The notes beneath the pieces are model-generated. The model made no database searches. It was not told where the DNA came from and worked only from the letters and a program-made list of their open reading frames with translations. Shown one piece after another: positions 10,261 to 21,200 of a stretch of DNA of 64,000 nucleotides (positions are counted from its first letter, which is position 1; each line of letters opens with the position of its first letter). The position numbers and the translations under genes were made by a program. The DNA is from Alviniconcha marisindica. Lineage: Eukaryota; Mollusca; Gastropoda; Provannidae. The stretch is taken from NCBI GenBank assembly GCA_018857735.1, contig JABMCL010002073.1, positions 1,408,501-1,472,500 on the forward strand, read 5' to 3'.

Positions 10261-12640
10261 GAAATAACAGTCATTTTTGCATTCTGTTATATAGCCATAT
10301 TTATATTTTACGCAGGAACTGTAATAAGCACACATAACTTTGCTGTTGTGTTGATTTCGTTTTATTGTTATCTGTTGTACATGTGCACCACAGGTAATTA
10401 TGTAACTAGTCCATACCTCAATACAATGTATTGCAATACACAATTTCCAGAAATAAAAGTGGACACTATTTAGGGAGCATTTTCTTAACTTTGAAAGAGT
10501 TGCACCCTCCTGATTCCTTGATGGGGAGGATGGACATTGCACTCTCTCCTTTGCTGGCATTTACAAGAATGGAGACTGTAGGAGAAAAGGCAGAAAACTT
10601 TCAAATTATCCATCTTGTAAGTGTGTGTTTGTGAATGGACCTGCTCAGTCACAGGGGTGTGAGTATGCGTGTGTGCCACAGGGTGCATGTACACCATGTG
10701 TGTGTGTGTGTCAGCATGTGTGAATGTAGTGTCATTCCAAGATTCAGTCAGACAATCTGCAATGATGGATTGTGTGCAAGAGAGAGGGAGAAATAAGAAC
10801 AAAGGGGGGAGATTGTCTGAAGCTCAGAATGACACAATTTGTCATTGTAAATATGATGCCTTAAACTGGAAAAAAAAATACATGGAAAGTGACACTTCTA
10901 CACTGGCAATATTTCCAGAAGGATATATATACAGAGAGAGTCCAAAAACGAATGTCAACACACTCACACTGACGCACACTAGTACACACTGACACATGCA
11001 CACATGCTATGGAATACAAGGCATACTCATGTGCTCACAAACACATCATGCAAAGATGAATAATTTTGAAAATGTCTTCATCTTTTCACCAGCCACTTCC
11101 ATTCTTGTAAAGGAGAGTGCAAAGTTTGTCCCCTCCCCATCAGAGGATCAAGACAAATACACCCCCCTAAATTGCATCCTCTTTTATTTCCAAAGATCAT
11201 CTATCATACTATATTATTATGGCATTAGTAGATTAACCTGTGCTATTGTCAAGTTGACTGAGGTATGCAATAAACGTGGTTTATTTTGTCATGTTGTTTA
11301 TTTTATCATGTTTCTTTGAGTCATCTTCTGATTACCTTTCTTTAATGGAAACTTCTGCATACAAAACAGTTGATTAAGAAAAGAAAAAGAATAGAGCAAC
11401 AGACCATTGGGTTGATTTTTTTAAAAAGATTTCATTGTTCTGTGTCAGTACATATCAAAAGGGAGTTAATGTACCCTGGCCAAAATATGTTGGGGCAGTC
11501 ATTCCCTTTAAAAATGGTTCTTATTTTTAGGGCACAATTTTTGGATGTTTCTGTTTTGCAGATATTATTTTTGATACACTGAGTATAATTTTCATTGTTT
11601 TACCTTTTCTGTATCTGTGATCAGCTTCTGTTGATTTAAAGAAAATTATTATATATATTGGCTTTGTGCTGAACAGAATGTTGTTGTTTTGGGGGTTGCT
11701 TTTGATGTTATCTGCAAATTCAACTTATATAAGTTCATTTACTTCTGTTGGGAATTCTTTCTTTCTTTTTTCTCTCTCTTCCCTCACCATTGAAATTGCC
11801 TTCTGGATTTTTTTGTTTTTGTTTTGTTTTTTGTTAATGTTTTGTGGGGCTTTTTTTTGGGGGGGGGGGGGGGGTACTGTGGGGGGGGGGGGGGTGTACC
11901 CTGTGTGGTTGACAGTATGTTGAAATTCAAATACTAACAAAGTGACTTTTGTCATGCATTTAAGAAAAAGGCAATGTGATTACATGCATGCTGTCTTTTT
12001 ATATTACCTATATTTTTATATTACCTATAGTTCTTAAAATTAAATGTTTTCCAATCAGTATTTGTTTAGAGATAAATATATATATACACTGTGCAGTCAC
12101 AGTTTCTGAACTGTCATGTTTTGAAGGTGGAAGGTGTATTTACCCAATACTTATGGTGAGATGTTGGGAGGCGGGGTGTTGTTCCCCAAATCAATATATT
12201 AAATGCTTTTTATTTTAATTTATTTTGTTTTATTACTTGTTTTTTTAATGCATTTTACTGGGAGTTGTGGCTGATGTACCCAAACCAGCTGTGTGTTAGA
12301 TTTGAACACTAATGATTGCACTACTGGGTCTTCTCCCGTTTTATTGCTACTGGTGAATGGGCATTTAAGCAACCAGTGTTTATAGATCTCTCCCAGCTTA
12401 TTTTTATACTTGTGAATCATTACATTACTGAAAGTGATAGTATTACAGTAATAGGATTAGTAATGATGGCTATAAATGACACTGGTGATTTTTTTTAACT
12501 GTATTGGTGATACATATTAACAATAATGATGAAAGATGTAAGAGTAGTACTGCTACAAAATAAAAGGTGAAACAACTGTCTGTTGTGTGTCACTGTCAAT
12601 GTGTGCATCAGCATGTGTGCATGAGAGAGAGAGAATAGTG
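10261..12640. other. Intergenic stretch with no recognisable gene
   Basis: A+T-rich DNA with short TG/CA runs (10,650-10,720, 10,960-11,000) and two G-runs (11,860-11,893). No exon with family similarity was found on either strand. Frames here are under about 110 codons and look random. Confidence 0.6.
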
Positions 12641-12657
12641 GTGTGTACATTCTCAGC

Positions 12658-12905
12658 TCAGAAGTTTATGAAATAGAGGAAAAGGCATGTTCCAAGGAAT
12701 GAGCCCTGTGGCACACGCAAGTCAACATTAATAATATTATAGTCAGACTGTTCACCATTAGCCACAACTGCCTGGGTCCTTTCCAACAGAAAATCTTGAA
12801 TCCAAGAGTGTACACTGCCATGCACACCATAGTGTTTGAGTTTGTACAGATTGTAACAGAAGCAGGTCATGACCAACTTTATCAAAGGCTTAGGAAAAAT
12901 CCATG
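12658..12905 (-). pseudogene. Non-LTR reverse-transcriptase remnant (catalytic region, frameshifted)
   Basis: The minus strand reads YKLKHYGVHGSVHSWIQDFL followed by ERTQAVVANGEQSD and then V-P-Q-G-S-F-L-G-T. This is the LINE reverse-transcriptase block leading to the conserved VPQGSVLGP motif. Upstream, an AFDKVGHDLLL-like segment is in a different frame and preceded by a stop, so the copy is broken by a frameshift and a nonsense change. The usual FADD catalytic motif is not present downstream, so it is also truncated. Confidence 0.85.
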
Positions 12906-12975
12906 ATTAGTACACTTGGTACTGTACGCTTACAGTGCCATTTTTCAGTCTGAGGCCCTTCCCTCTAAGTCATTA

Positions 12976-13381
12976 CTTAATAATAATAATGTACATTTAT
13001 CATGCGCTCATCAACGCCCTGAACGCTCACATGATACATATTAACCTAAATATGATATTCTATACACATGTAGAGCATAGTCCTACCAAAACAATTTACA
13101 TAAAGGATTATACAAAAAAAACTACAAAAAAAAACCGCACTACAAACATGTATACGCACACATTCACTCATAGTCATACACACACACACACGCACACACA
13201 CACACACACACAATGACTGTAGCAGAAACTGGGTACTGATATTAGTTCAGATAGAAATACTGTGAGAAGAGGAAGGTTTTCAGTTTGGTTTTAAAAGATG
13301 ACAGGGTTGAGCAGTGTCTAAGGTCTTGTGGGAGTGAATTCCAAATCTGGGGTCCAAAGCAAGAGAAGGTGCGAAAGCCAT

Positions 13382-13390
<9 letters not shown>
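12976..13390 (-). mobile_element. Truncated LINE 3' end, family L1m (C-terminal RT codons, CA microsatellite, 3' UTR)
   Basis: Read on the minus strand, 13,383-13,242 encodes GFRTFSCFGPQIWNSLPQDL, then R-H-C-S-T-L-S-S-F-K-T-K-L-K-T-F-L-F. This is the typical C-terminus of a CR1/L2-like reverse transcriptase, ending at a stop. A CA array (13,170-13,212) then interrupts the 3' UTR, which ends GCGCATGATAAATGTACATT plus ATTATTATTA. The same 3' end recurs at 18,094-18,215, 42,968-43,120 and 54,459-54,494. Confidence 0.8.
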
Positions 13391-13412
<22 letters not shown>

Positions 13413-13739
13413 GTGTCTTTGTGTGTGTCTGTGTGTGTATGTTTCTGTGTTAGTGTGGTATGTGTCACAGTGTGGATGTGTGTGTGTGTGTATGTGTGCG
13501 TGAGTGTGTGTCCTTGTGAGGAGGTGAGTGTGAGTGTGCAGGTGTCTGTGTTTAATCATATAGTACTTTTTAGTAGGTGGCTGTGTGTGAAATGCTTTAG
13601 TGTTAATGTATGTATTTACAGTATTATTTTGTGCTTTTCTGATTGTCATGACAGTACTTGTGCTTTTCTGATTGTCATGTTGATATTAATATATGCATTA
13701 TTTTATAGTACTTGTGATTATTTCAGTCTGTGTAAAATG
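13391..13739. repeat. GT-rich simple sequence and flank
   Basis: A GT microsatellite with interruptions (about 13,385-13,545) is followed by TTTTCTGATTGTCATG direct repeats near 13,633 and 13,661. No gene was seen. Confidence 0.7.
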
Positions 13740-13975
13740 CTTTAATACTGAAGTACGCATTTGCTTCTTCTTCACTTGAAAAATAATTTTTAAAAATTTG
13801 GTTTCAACCTGGCTTTTTTGTCAATTTGATATTGATGTATGCATTTATAGTACTTGTACTTTTTTTATTGTCAAGCAGATTTTGATGTTGATAATGTACA
13901 GCGCCGCGAGCTTGTAAATTTTTACGGGGTATAGCGTTATATGAGTCATTATTATTATTATATTATTATGAGTCT
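13740..13975 (+). mobile_element. LINE 3' tail fragment
   Basis: The sequence GTACAGCGCCGCGAGCTTG, then GGGGTATAGCGTTATATGAG, then (ATT)n is a typical L2/CR1 LINE terminus. It is related to those at 8,455-8,525 and 27,262-27,322. Only the 3' UTR end is recognisable. Confidence 0.55.
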
Positions 13976-14086
13976 TGCGTTTGTATTGTTGGATTTCCAG
14001 CATGCGGGTGTCAGTACTTCAGTTTTTTACCCACAGGAAAACCACACGACACCTAAATGTGTAAGTTGTTGCTATGATAAATGATA

Positions 14087-14202
14087 CATGTTGGTCGAAG
14101 GAACTAAGAACTTAGCGGTCATTTCAAATGAATTTTTCATTCTTGCACTAGCGGCAAAGAGCAAAATTGAAATTCCAAGTTGCACATCAACCGGGCCCTG
14201 AA
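14087..14202 (+). mobile_element. 116-bp retroposon-like insertion flanked by a 13-bp target-site duplication
   Basis: The insert runs from CATGTTGGTCGAAGGAAC to CATCAACCGGGCCCTGAA and is flanked on both sides by ATGATAAATGATA (14,074-14,086 and 14,203-14,215). A nearly identical copy without the duplication lies at 15,703-15,817. Perfect 13-bp flanks and the single unit argue for retroposition rather than tandem duplication. No RNA polymerase III box was recognised. Confidence 0.75.
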
Positions 14203-14399
14203 ATGATAAATGATAAAAATGGCATTTAAAATTAGGATTAAAATTTCTGCATTCATTTGTAACAACTTACACTTTACTGTCGTATGGTTTTCTGACATAT
14301 ATTTGTCATTTTTGGACTCATATTATACTGAAAGCATGATAAATGATGATTCTTAGTGTTATTTAACGTCAGCAGAGACCTCTTGCAGTTTCTTAGGGA

Positions 14400-14605
14400 C
14401 CGGTGGAGTGGGGGTTAGGGTATCTATACCCAGTTTACTCACTCCATTTTGGGACACTCCAAAAAAAAGATGACCTTAGGGTATCTATACCCAAGTTCAC
14501 CCACACCATTTTTGGACACTCCAAAAAAGATGACCAACCACCCAATGGATGTTCAGAATCAGGTGTTGGGGAACTTGCAAGTGCTGAGCAACTCCTGTAC
14601 TCAAG
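14400..14605 (+). repeat. Dispersed repeat B, copy 1
   Basis: The sequence contains two sub-repeats built on GGGTATCTATACCC followed by GGACACTCCAAAAAA (14,418-14,475 and 14,478-14,535). A G+C-richer diverged homologue is at about 15,300-15,440, sharing the order TATACC, AAGTTC, GGACRCTCCAAAA, CAGGTG, GGAACTYGCAAG. The 14,403-14,681 frame across it is not supported as a gene. Confidence 0.6.
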
Positions 14606-14738
14606 AATTTATGTTTCAACCAGTGTAGAGAACACAGTCACACTGCAGTGGCTACAGAAACACAATCTATCGAGCTACTAGAGTTTCACACACTGAACTT
14701 CTGGGTTTTGCTGCGGTGAGAGAATGGAAGCAATGATG

Positions 14739-14885
14739 ATGATGTAGAGCTTAATGTCCTCGGATGTCGGGTTGACACATTAGGGACAAACTGTGACCAA
14801 TGGCTTTACGTCCACAGAAACCATAAGGCTCATTAAGACGGGGAGCCGCCCAGGACGGCCACCTCGACTTTCACACAGCTCCTGA
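14739..14885 (+). mobile_element. SINE-like dispersed repeat, family S1, copy 2
   Basis: It matches the copy at 10,109-10,260 (CTTAATGTCCTCGGATGTCG, CATTAGGGACAAACTGTGACC, GCTTTACGTCCACAGAAACC, GGACGGCCACCTCGACTTTC). It lacks the GCCGAAGCATGGTTCA segment between the second and third blocks, so it is an internally deleted variant. Confidence 0.8.
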
Positions 14886-15109
14886 GCTCTGAAAGGAAGC
14901 AAGGCAGCAAGCAGCAAGACAATCCATCCTGCTGCGCCGAACATTTTTGTTTGTCTAGGCAAGACGAACATTTTTGAACTGTCGTCACTACGGACAACGC
15001 AGCGACTATGCAATACGAAGGAGGCTCAAGCCGACGTAAATTATTCGGGACTGACTCGCGAAGAAGTTATTGCTGTTACTGTTGTTCAGCAGCACTCAAG
15101 GTTCACTAC

Positions 15110-15540
15110 TTATAGGGACAGCGGGCGGGGGTTGGGTGGGTTGAGTGCTTATACCTTGGGTGAGTTCAGTGGGTGCCCATACCTAAAGCGTATGGTGCCC
15201 GGCCATACCTGAAGGGTGGGTCGGGGTGCCCATCATGTGGCGGGCCGGTTCGGCCGGGTGCCCATTTCCACTCCGGTCAGTGGGGGGAGGGGCGTAGCGG
15301 GGTGCCCATACCTAAGTTCGATCACTCCGGCGTCTGTTTTCGGACGCTCCAAAACTGTGGACCACCACCAAAGCAGTCTAGACATTCAGGTGGTGAGGAA
15401 CTCGCAAGCGGTGCGGAACGGCAACTCAGTACTCCGCGCGAGAAAACAGCTGACCAGCACAGTGCTGACCAGCACAATACAAGGCGGTCTCAGAGTTCAC
15501 TAACCAATCAGAGCTAGATTTCATTGACTCGGACTTGGAG
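15110..15540 (+). repeat. G+C-rich repeat with dispersed repeat B, copy 2
   Basis: The motif GGGTGCCCATACCT recurs with variation at 15,170, 15,230, 15,255 and 15,300. The 15,300-15,440 part is homologous to repeat B at 14,460-14,605. Base composition is much richer in G+C and CpG than the flanks, suggesting an inserted element. Frames here are open because of composition and no protein family was recognised. Confidence 0.55.
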
Positions 15541-15702
15541 CGGGCATTCGCCCTCGCAAGTTTTTCAGTTTCTTCCCCGCAAGTTGTTGCCCAAGAGTGC
15601 CGCGGAAATAAAAATTTTACAAAATGTTATAATGATCTCCCTTGAGTAGGAAGTCGAGGACACAGCTATTTTGTCATGACTTGGCGAAACAGAAACAGCG
15701 TT

Positions 15703-15817
15703 TGTTGGTCGAAGGAACTAAGAACTTAGCGGTCATTTCAAATGAATTTTCCAATCTTGCACTAGCGGCAAAGAGCAAAACTGGAATTCCAAGTTGCACA
15801 TCAACCGGGCCCTGAAA
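15703..15817 (+). mobile_element. Second copy of the 116-bp retroposon-like element
   Basis: It starts at TGTTGGTCGAAGG and ends at CCGGGCCCTGAAA, with only a few substitutions from the copy at 14,087-14,202. No flanking direct repeat is visible, so this could be the older copy or part of a larger source sequence. Confidence 0.7.
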
Positions 15818-16397
15818 ATAACTGCATCGACTGACTGATTGGGTTCCAACTGAGTATTTTGGGTTTGAACTTATTTTACTTTTGTCACTTGGTAAGGTAT
15901 GCAGTCACGCCATGTCAGTATGTATCACTTAAACTATACATGTGCAGTGTGTGAATGAAGCTGACAAATGTGTTAAGCCGGGACAAAACTCCTTTGCCGA
16001 TGAGATTCTGAACCGAGGTACCCCGGGTGTAGGCCTGTACGCATACAGAAAGGTCACATCAAAGATCCCGGCCGTAGTCCATGCCAGAGTTCGATGGATT
16101 ATACAAATACCAAATTAGCCGGCATGCACTAAAAGTGTTTGAGTCTTCAGAGGTTCAAGTTCAGTGGACACAAAACGAAAGAAGAAGAATTGAACTGATT
16201 TAGCTAGAGAATTTTGTAGTTTGTAAAGTATGCATGGAACACACATTTATGGTACTGGTAGTACTGCCTCGGTGTTTTAGTTTAACTTTTACATTAATAT
16301 TATTCATAACATTGTGTCATTTGAAGAGGAAACAAAAAGTCACCGTTAAGTGTTATGACAGGCACAGCATGATAACTGATGGTGCTAGAGCTGATTG
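15818..16397. other. Intergenic stretch, nothing recognised
   Basis: A moderately G+C-rich stretch (15,975-16,110, with GAGGTACCCCGGGTG and GATCCCGGCC) may be part of another repeat. No exon was recognised. Confidence 0.5.
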
Positions 16398-16414
16398 TGT
16401 GTGTGTGTGTGTGT

Positions 16415-16457
<43 letters not shown>

Positions 16458-16496
16458 CCCACACATCTCTCTCTCTCTCTCTCTCTCCTCACAACA

Positions 16497-16537
<41 letters not shown>

Positions 16538-16581
16538 ACCACCACACCACATCACACACCACACCACACACACACAACACA

Positions 16582-16642
<61 letters not shown>
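16398..16642. repeat. Compound GT / CT / CA microsatellite
   Basis: A (GT)n tract (16,398-16,418) is followed by three (CT)n blocks separated by short C-rich spacers (16,418-16,533), a CACCACAC-type block, then (CA)n to 16,642. Long open frames on both strands here are low-complexity artefacts. The CT region could form triplex DNA. Confidence 0.97.
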
Positions 16643-16645
<3 letters not shown>

Positions 16646-17519
16646 AATCAGCATGTATGACTGCAGTAGGCCTACTGGTCAACAGAACATGTTAGTATTG
16701 CTGTTACCATTTGCTTGAACTTGAAGTTGAGTTCCCTGCTGTGCAAAAGGGGCTTCAGTTGACATAATTTAATCAAGACTAAGTAGACTATACTCCATGT
16801 TAGATCTAGACTGAAGTACCAGGATATAAACCACAGATGGCAGATGCTTACTGGAATAGAGGAACCACTTGGTGGGGACAGCAGCAGTCATTGGGAGGGC
16901 ATGCTGGATTCTTTGTTTTTTAGTTCATAAACAATTATAAGATTTATTGTCTGCATTGTTCCACATCAAACATGAAATTACTTTTTGTTGTTGTTTATAT
17001 GGCAGCAGTTTAATGGATTGATGTCTGTTTATTTGATGAAAATATGAAACATACTGTACTCCTGATCAGCTGATTTATTCTAGTTGCTGACCACACTGAC
17101 ATGAGTGCAATGTACTGACAGACTGTGCTGTACTAGGAGATGTTTTGTGCCATAGAAATCCACAGCAGGACTTAAAGAAATCAGCTGTACATTGTATGTT
17201 GATGTAATTGTTTAGGATGTAGTAAAATCCAGCAAGTATACATATATATACACACAACTGGGCAACATTTATGAATGTAAATACCTATAAATATACACAA
17301 GACAGCAATGTTTTATGCTGCCCCAAAATCCAGTAATTATGTACAGCATGACGATGTTCATGATGCAGTAAATTCCTATAATTATACTGAAAACAGCAAT
17401 GTTTTCTGCTCTCTTTTTTTCTTGCTTTTTCTTCTTCTTTTTGTGTGTATATTTTTGAACTGAAAGAACACTTATAGAAATACAAACGTTGCACATTAAA
17501 AAAAGAGAGTAATTCATGT

Positions 17520-17579
<60 letters not shown>

Positions 17580-17870
17580 TTCAGTGGTTGATGGGGAGAG
17601 AGAGAGAGAGAGTCGTACTCTAAACACAGAAGATCAGCAAGCGATAACGTTTGTGTCTCATGCCTTTCCTCTTGGTCTGAAACAGCAATACAATATTTCT
17701 CTGTGACTGCCCTTTGCTGAAAATGTTAACATTGGGTTTTCCCTTTTGCAATTTTGATTTGAAAATGTGGAATTTTGCCATCAAAATAATTAGGTCAAAT
17801 GCATACTGGAAATTTGTGGAGTGGTCAGATTGCCCCTTTGCATGGAGGCCTTTACACATTTGGGGGGGTG

Positions 17871-17914
<44 letters not shown>

Positions 17915-18093
17915 GCTGTAGTTGGTTTAAAAAAAACCTAGCACATTCCATATTTTAAACGTTTTATAATATATAATTGTGTGCTACAGTCATTGTGTGC
18001 GTGTGCATGTGTGGGTGTGCGCGCGCACACACGTGTGCGTGTTTGTAGTGCGTTTTTTTGTTTTGTTTTGTTTTTGTATAATACCTTATGTAA
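16643..18093. other. Intergenic stretch with CA and TA microsatellites
   Basis: A (CA)n array occurs at 17,526-17,577, a short (AG)n at 17,598-17,612 and a (CA)n(TA)n array at 17,872-17,914. Alternating purine-pyrimidine GTGTGCGCGCGCACACACGTGTG lies near 18,013-18,035 and is a candidate for left-handed DNA. No gene was seen. Confidence 0.65.
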
Positions 18094-18215
18094 ATGTTTT
18101 GGTAGGACTATGCTCTACATGTGTGTAGAATATCATCTTTAGGTTAACATGTATCATGTGAGCGCTCATGGCATTGATGAGCGCATGACAAATGTACATT
18201 ATTATTATTATATAT
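18094..18215 (+). mobile_element. Truncated LINE 3' end, family L1m, plus orientation
   Basis: It matches the reverse complement of 12,976-13,110: TTTTGGTAGGACTATGCTC, GTATCATGTGAGCGCTCA, GATGAGCGCATGACAAATG, then TACATTATTATTATTATA. It ends about 55 bp before the start codon of the second oxidase gene, so it may lie in that gene's promoter or 5' UTR intron. Confidence 0.85.
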
Positions 18216-18270
18216 TAGTTGTTTTTGTCAAACAGACTGTATTCCACAACTGTCATTGATCAGTTGCAAC
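18216..18270 (+). promoter_or_regulatory. Candidate 5' UTR splice acceptor before DDO2 start
   Basis: A T-rich tract ending TTTTTGTCAAACAG at 18,236 precedes 34 nt of leader and the AUG, which fits an intron in the 5' UTR with an unseen upstream exon. Alternatively transcription starts nearby. No TATA box was recognised. Confidence 0.3.
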
Positions 18271-21200
18271 ATGGTGCGCATAGCTGTCATCGGTGCAGGC
18301 ATTATTGGATTGACAAGTGCAGTCAACATCCAGAAGCTGATGCCTGATGCCAGGGTCACCATCATATCAGACAAGTTTGACAAGGACACAATGAGTTCCG
18401 GCTCTGGTGGTATTTTCAGGCCCACAGCTCAGTCGATCAAAGGAGCATCGCCAGAAACTATCAAGTAATGTTGGAGAAAGGTGTAAGCTATTGAATAATG
18501 TTGGAGATTTCAATCAATAAGTGTGTAATTGACTAATTTTAGTAGAGTGAAACTTACTTTGATTACTTGGTATATAATCTACACTAGCATATTTATAGGT
18601 TTCATTAACCGATTAAGGGAAACCAAACTGAAAAAGCATTATGGGCCCTATGGCTAGGAATGGAATTTTTAAAAAATAAAAAAATGCTCACAGCTCTTTT
18701 GCACTTGATTTCTCAGCCAGTTTGTTAAAAATGAACATGTGAAAATTGTGAAAACATGACTGAATGCTTTCATTTTGTGCCCAGTAGTCTGTATTCAGTG
18801 ATGTCATAAACAAGGCCAGCATGTGTGGCAAAAGTACAATGAATGACATCATGAGCCTACCCTTTTCTACTCTTAATTGGTAAAGAGCAAACCAACATGG
18901 CTGCGCCCTGAGGAGCTCAGGTTTGGAGCAAAACTGCTTCTTTAAAAACATTTTTTAAATTATATACTGATAGAACAACCAAATGAAGCCTGCGGATGGA
19001 AATATTTTCCCATTCTTTTTTTTTGTTGGTGCCAACTTTCATTTGGTTCCCCTTTAGTTTAACTTTAAGTATGACCTTTGGAAAATTCAATCTTTTCAGC
19101 TTGCACAACATTTAAATTTTATAATTGATGTGTTACTTAATCTGTCAGAGAGTATAAAAACAAGGCCTGTAACTAATTCCACTCCCTGACCCAGTCAACT
19201 TCATAAAACTTCATAGGATTTTCCTTGGAAAATATCAGTGTAATAGTATAATGGATGCTATATCACTACAGTGATAGTGATACAATATATATATATATAT
19301 ACTATAAGTGTCAAACTTTGCATGATGGTACAGTGGAATTCCAGAAAAAGAAGGAAAAAAGAAAGAAAAAACTGATGAGAGAGACCATCTCTTTTGAGAC
19401 CACTTGTTTTAAATCAGCTTTCTCTTCATGTTTCTCTGTTAGTGAACTCCTGACCAAAGTCCACACTTCTTTTACTTTTTGTTTGATGTTTAAAGTAGTC
19501 TTAGAAGAAGGGTTCCAGACTTCCACTTTATTCACTCACTTTCTCTAGTTTCAGCACCTTGTTTCACTTCATTGGCCTTATCTCATTTTTTAAGGTGACA
19601 GTGGCAATCAGCTGTTACAGTTAAATATTTTGAAAGCAATATCTCAATATTAATTATCTAAGGAAGTTAAAAAAATCAAACATTAGATGAATGTCAGATA
19701 TACAGAATAGTTTGATGGGGATGTTTGTGAAAAAGTTGAATTGTCCCTGTCTGGCATACAATATATATATATATATATATATGTCATGAACAAAGTTGGC
19801 ATGTCTGGCAGAACTGAGAAGTGTATAGAATGTCATGAGCCAGCCTCTTTGTGCTTTAAAGAAAAAGTCTACAAATGGAAAGTCTATTTCAAATAGTATT
19901 TGTACACTTTTTACAGTTTCAGACACAACTTGTGCATATATATATATGTATGTTTGTATCTTTGCATGGGGTCCCCTTTAAACTGAAGTTTGTCTTTGCA
20001 CAGAGCCTGGGCACAGGACTCCTGGGACTACTTCAGCAGCCTGGCAATGTCGCCCTTGGCCAAGGAAACGGGACAGACGCTGGTGCCAGGATATGTTGTG
20101 TCAGATGATCCAACAGTCATCCAGGTGGGAGACGCTGTGGTTTCCCAAAGGTTGTGTAGGGCATGAAAACAGATACATCCTACCATTCTGCCAATGATTA
20201 GGTAGAGTTATGGATGCTATATATATGGTAGGAAAACTAAAAATTGCCAGAGAAGTTTGTTTTGCTCTGTATGTTTTGAGTGATGTGGTCCTCTGTGTGA
20301 TGTTGTCCTTTGTGTATCATGCCTTCAGGTCTGATGAAGACACAGATCTCTGGTCTTGAAAGTGTGTTGCTTTGGCACTGTTGCTTTAATTTTGTGTTTT
20401 GCAGAACCCTTTGTATGAGAGCATTGTTTTCAACTTCAGGCTTCTGACAGCAGATGAGCTGAAGAGACTCAAACTGCCATTCAAGTAAGTGGTTCTATTT
20501 GAAATGAACATCATCATTAGGTAGTTGTTTGCATCTTTAGAAAAAAAATGAGAGTGATACATGACTTCTTAGTTTCATGGAGTAAGTGTAATGTCATTCA
20601 GCAAGCAAGGATCCATGGTTGACATATTTAACAATAATAGGATTTGAATACTACCAGCATATCTGTGATAACTGTCAAACTTTGGATGATGGCAAGTTTT
20701 TGGATACCACCAGCATATCTGTGATAACTGTCAAACTTTGGATGAATGATTTTTACCTGTTTATAAATAACACTTTTTGTGACCCTAACCGTATATTACT
20801 TGCATCTTTCTTTTCAGGTATGGGAATTCTTTTATGACCGTCATCACTCAGCCAAAAAAATTTATGCCCTGGTTGATGAGAAAGTAAGTACATGTAATAA
20901 GTGGCAAAATGATCTATGGAATTGCTAATTACGCTATTTTCTTTCACAGTCATCTGCTGTAGATGCACGGGCTTGTCTGATCAGTAAAAGACACCACTTG
21001 CTAATAATAAATAATTTGTCCTCTGTTTGAAATTTAAAGTGTACCCTCACTCTACAGCTGGTTAAAAAAAAGAAGATTGATCCATAAATTTTACTGCAAA
21101 TGAAGCGCAATAAAAGCCACTGCTTCTCATTTTTCTTTAACAGTCAGTCTGATCAGTAGACACCACTTGCTAATAATCAATAATTTGTCCTTTGTTTTAA

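Noticed and set aside
14087..15817. LTR retrotransposon with 116-bp terminal repeats
   Set aside because: Ends are not TG..CA, no primer-binding site or gag/pol coding is present, and only one copy has a target-site duplication, which encloses that copy alone.
16234..16718. Long frames of Ser-Leu and Thr-His repeats
   Set aside because: They are a compound CT/CA microsatellite.
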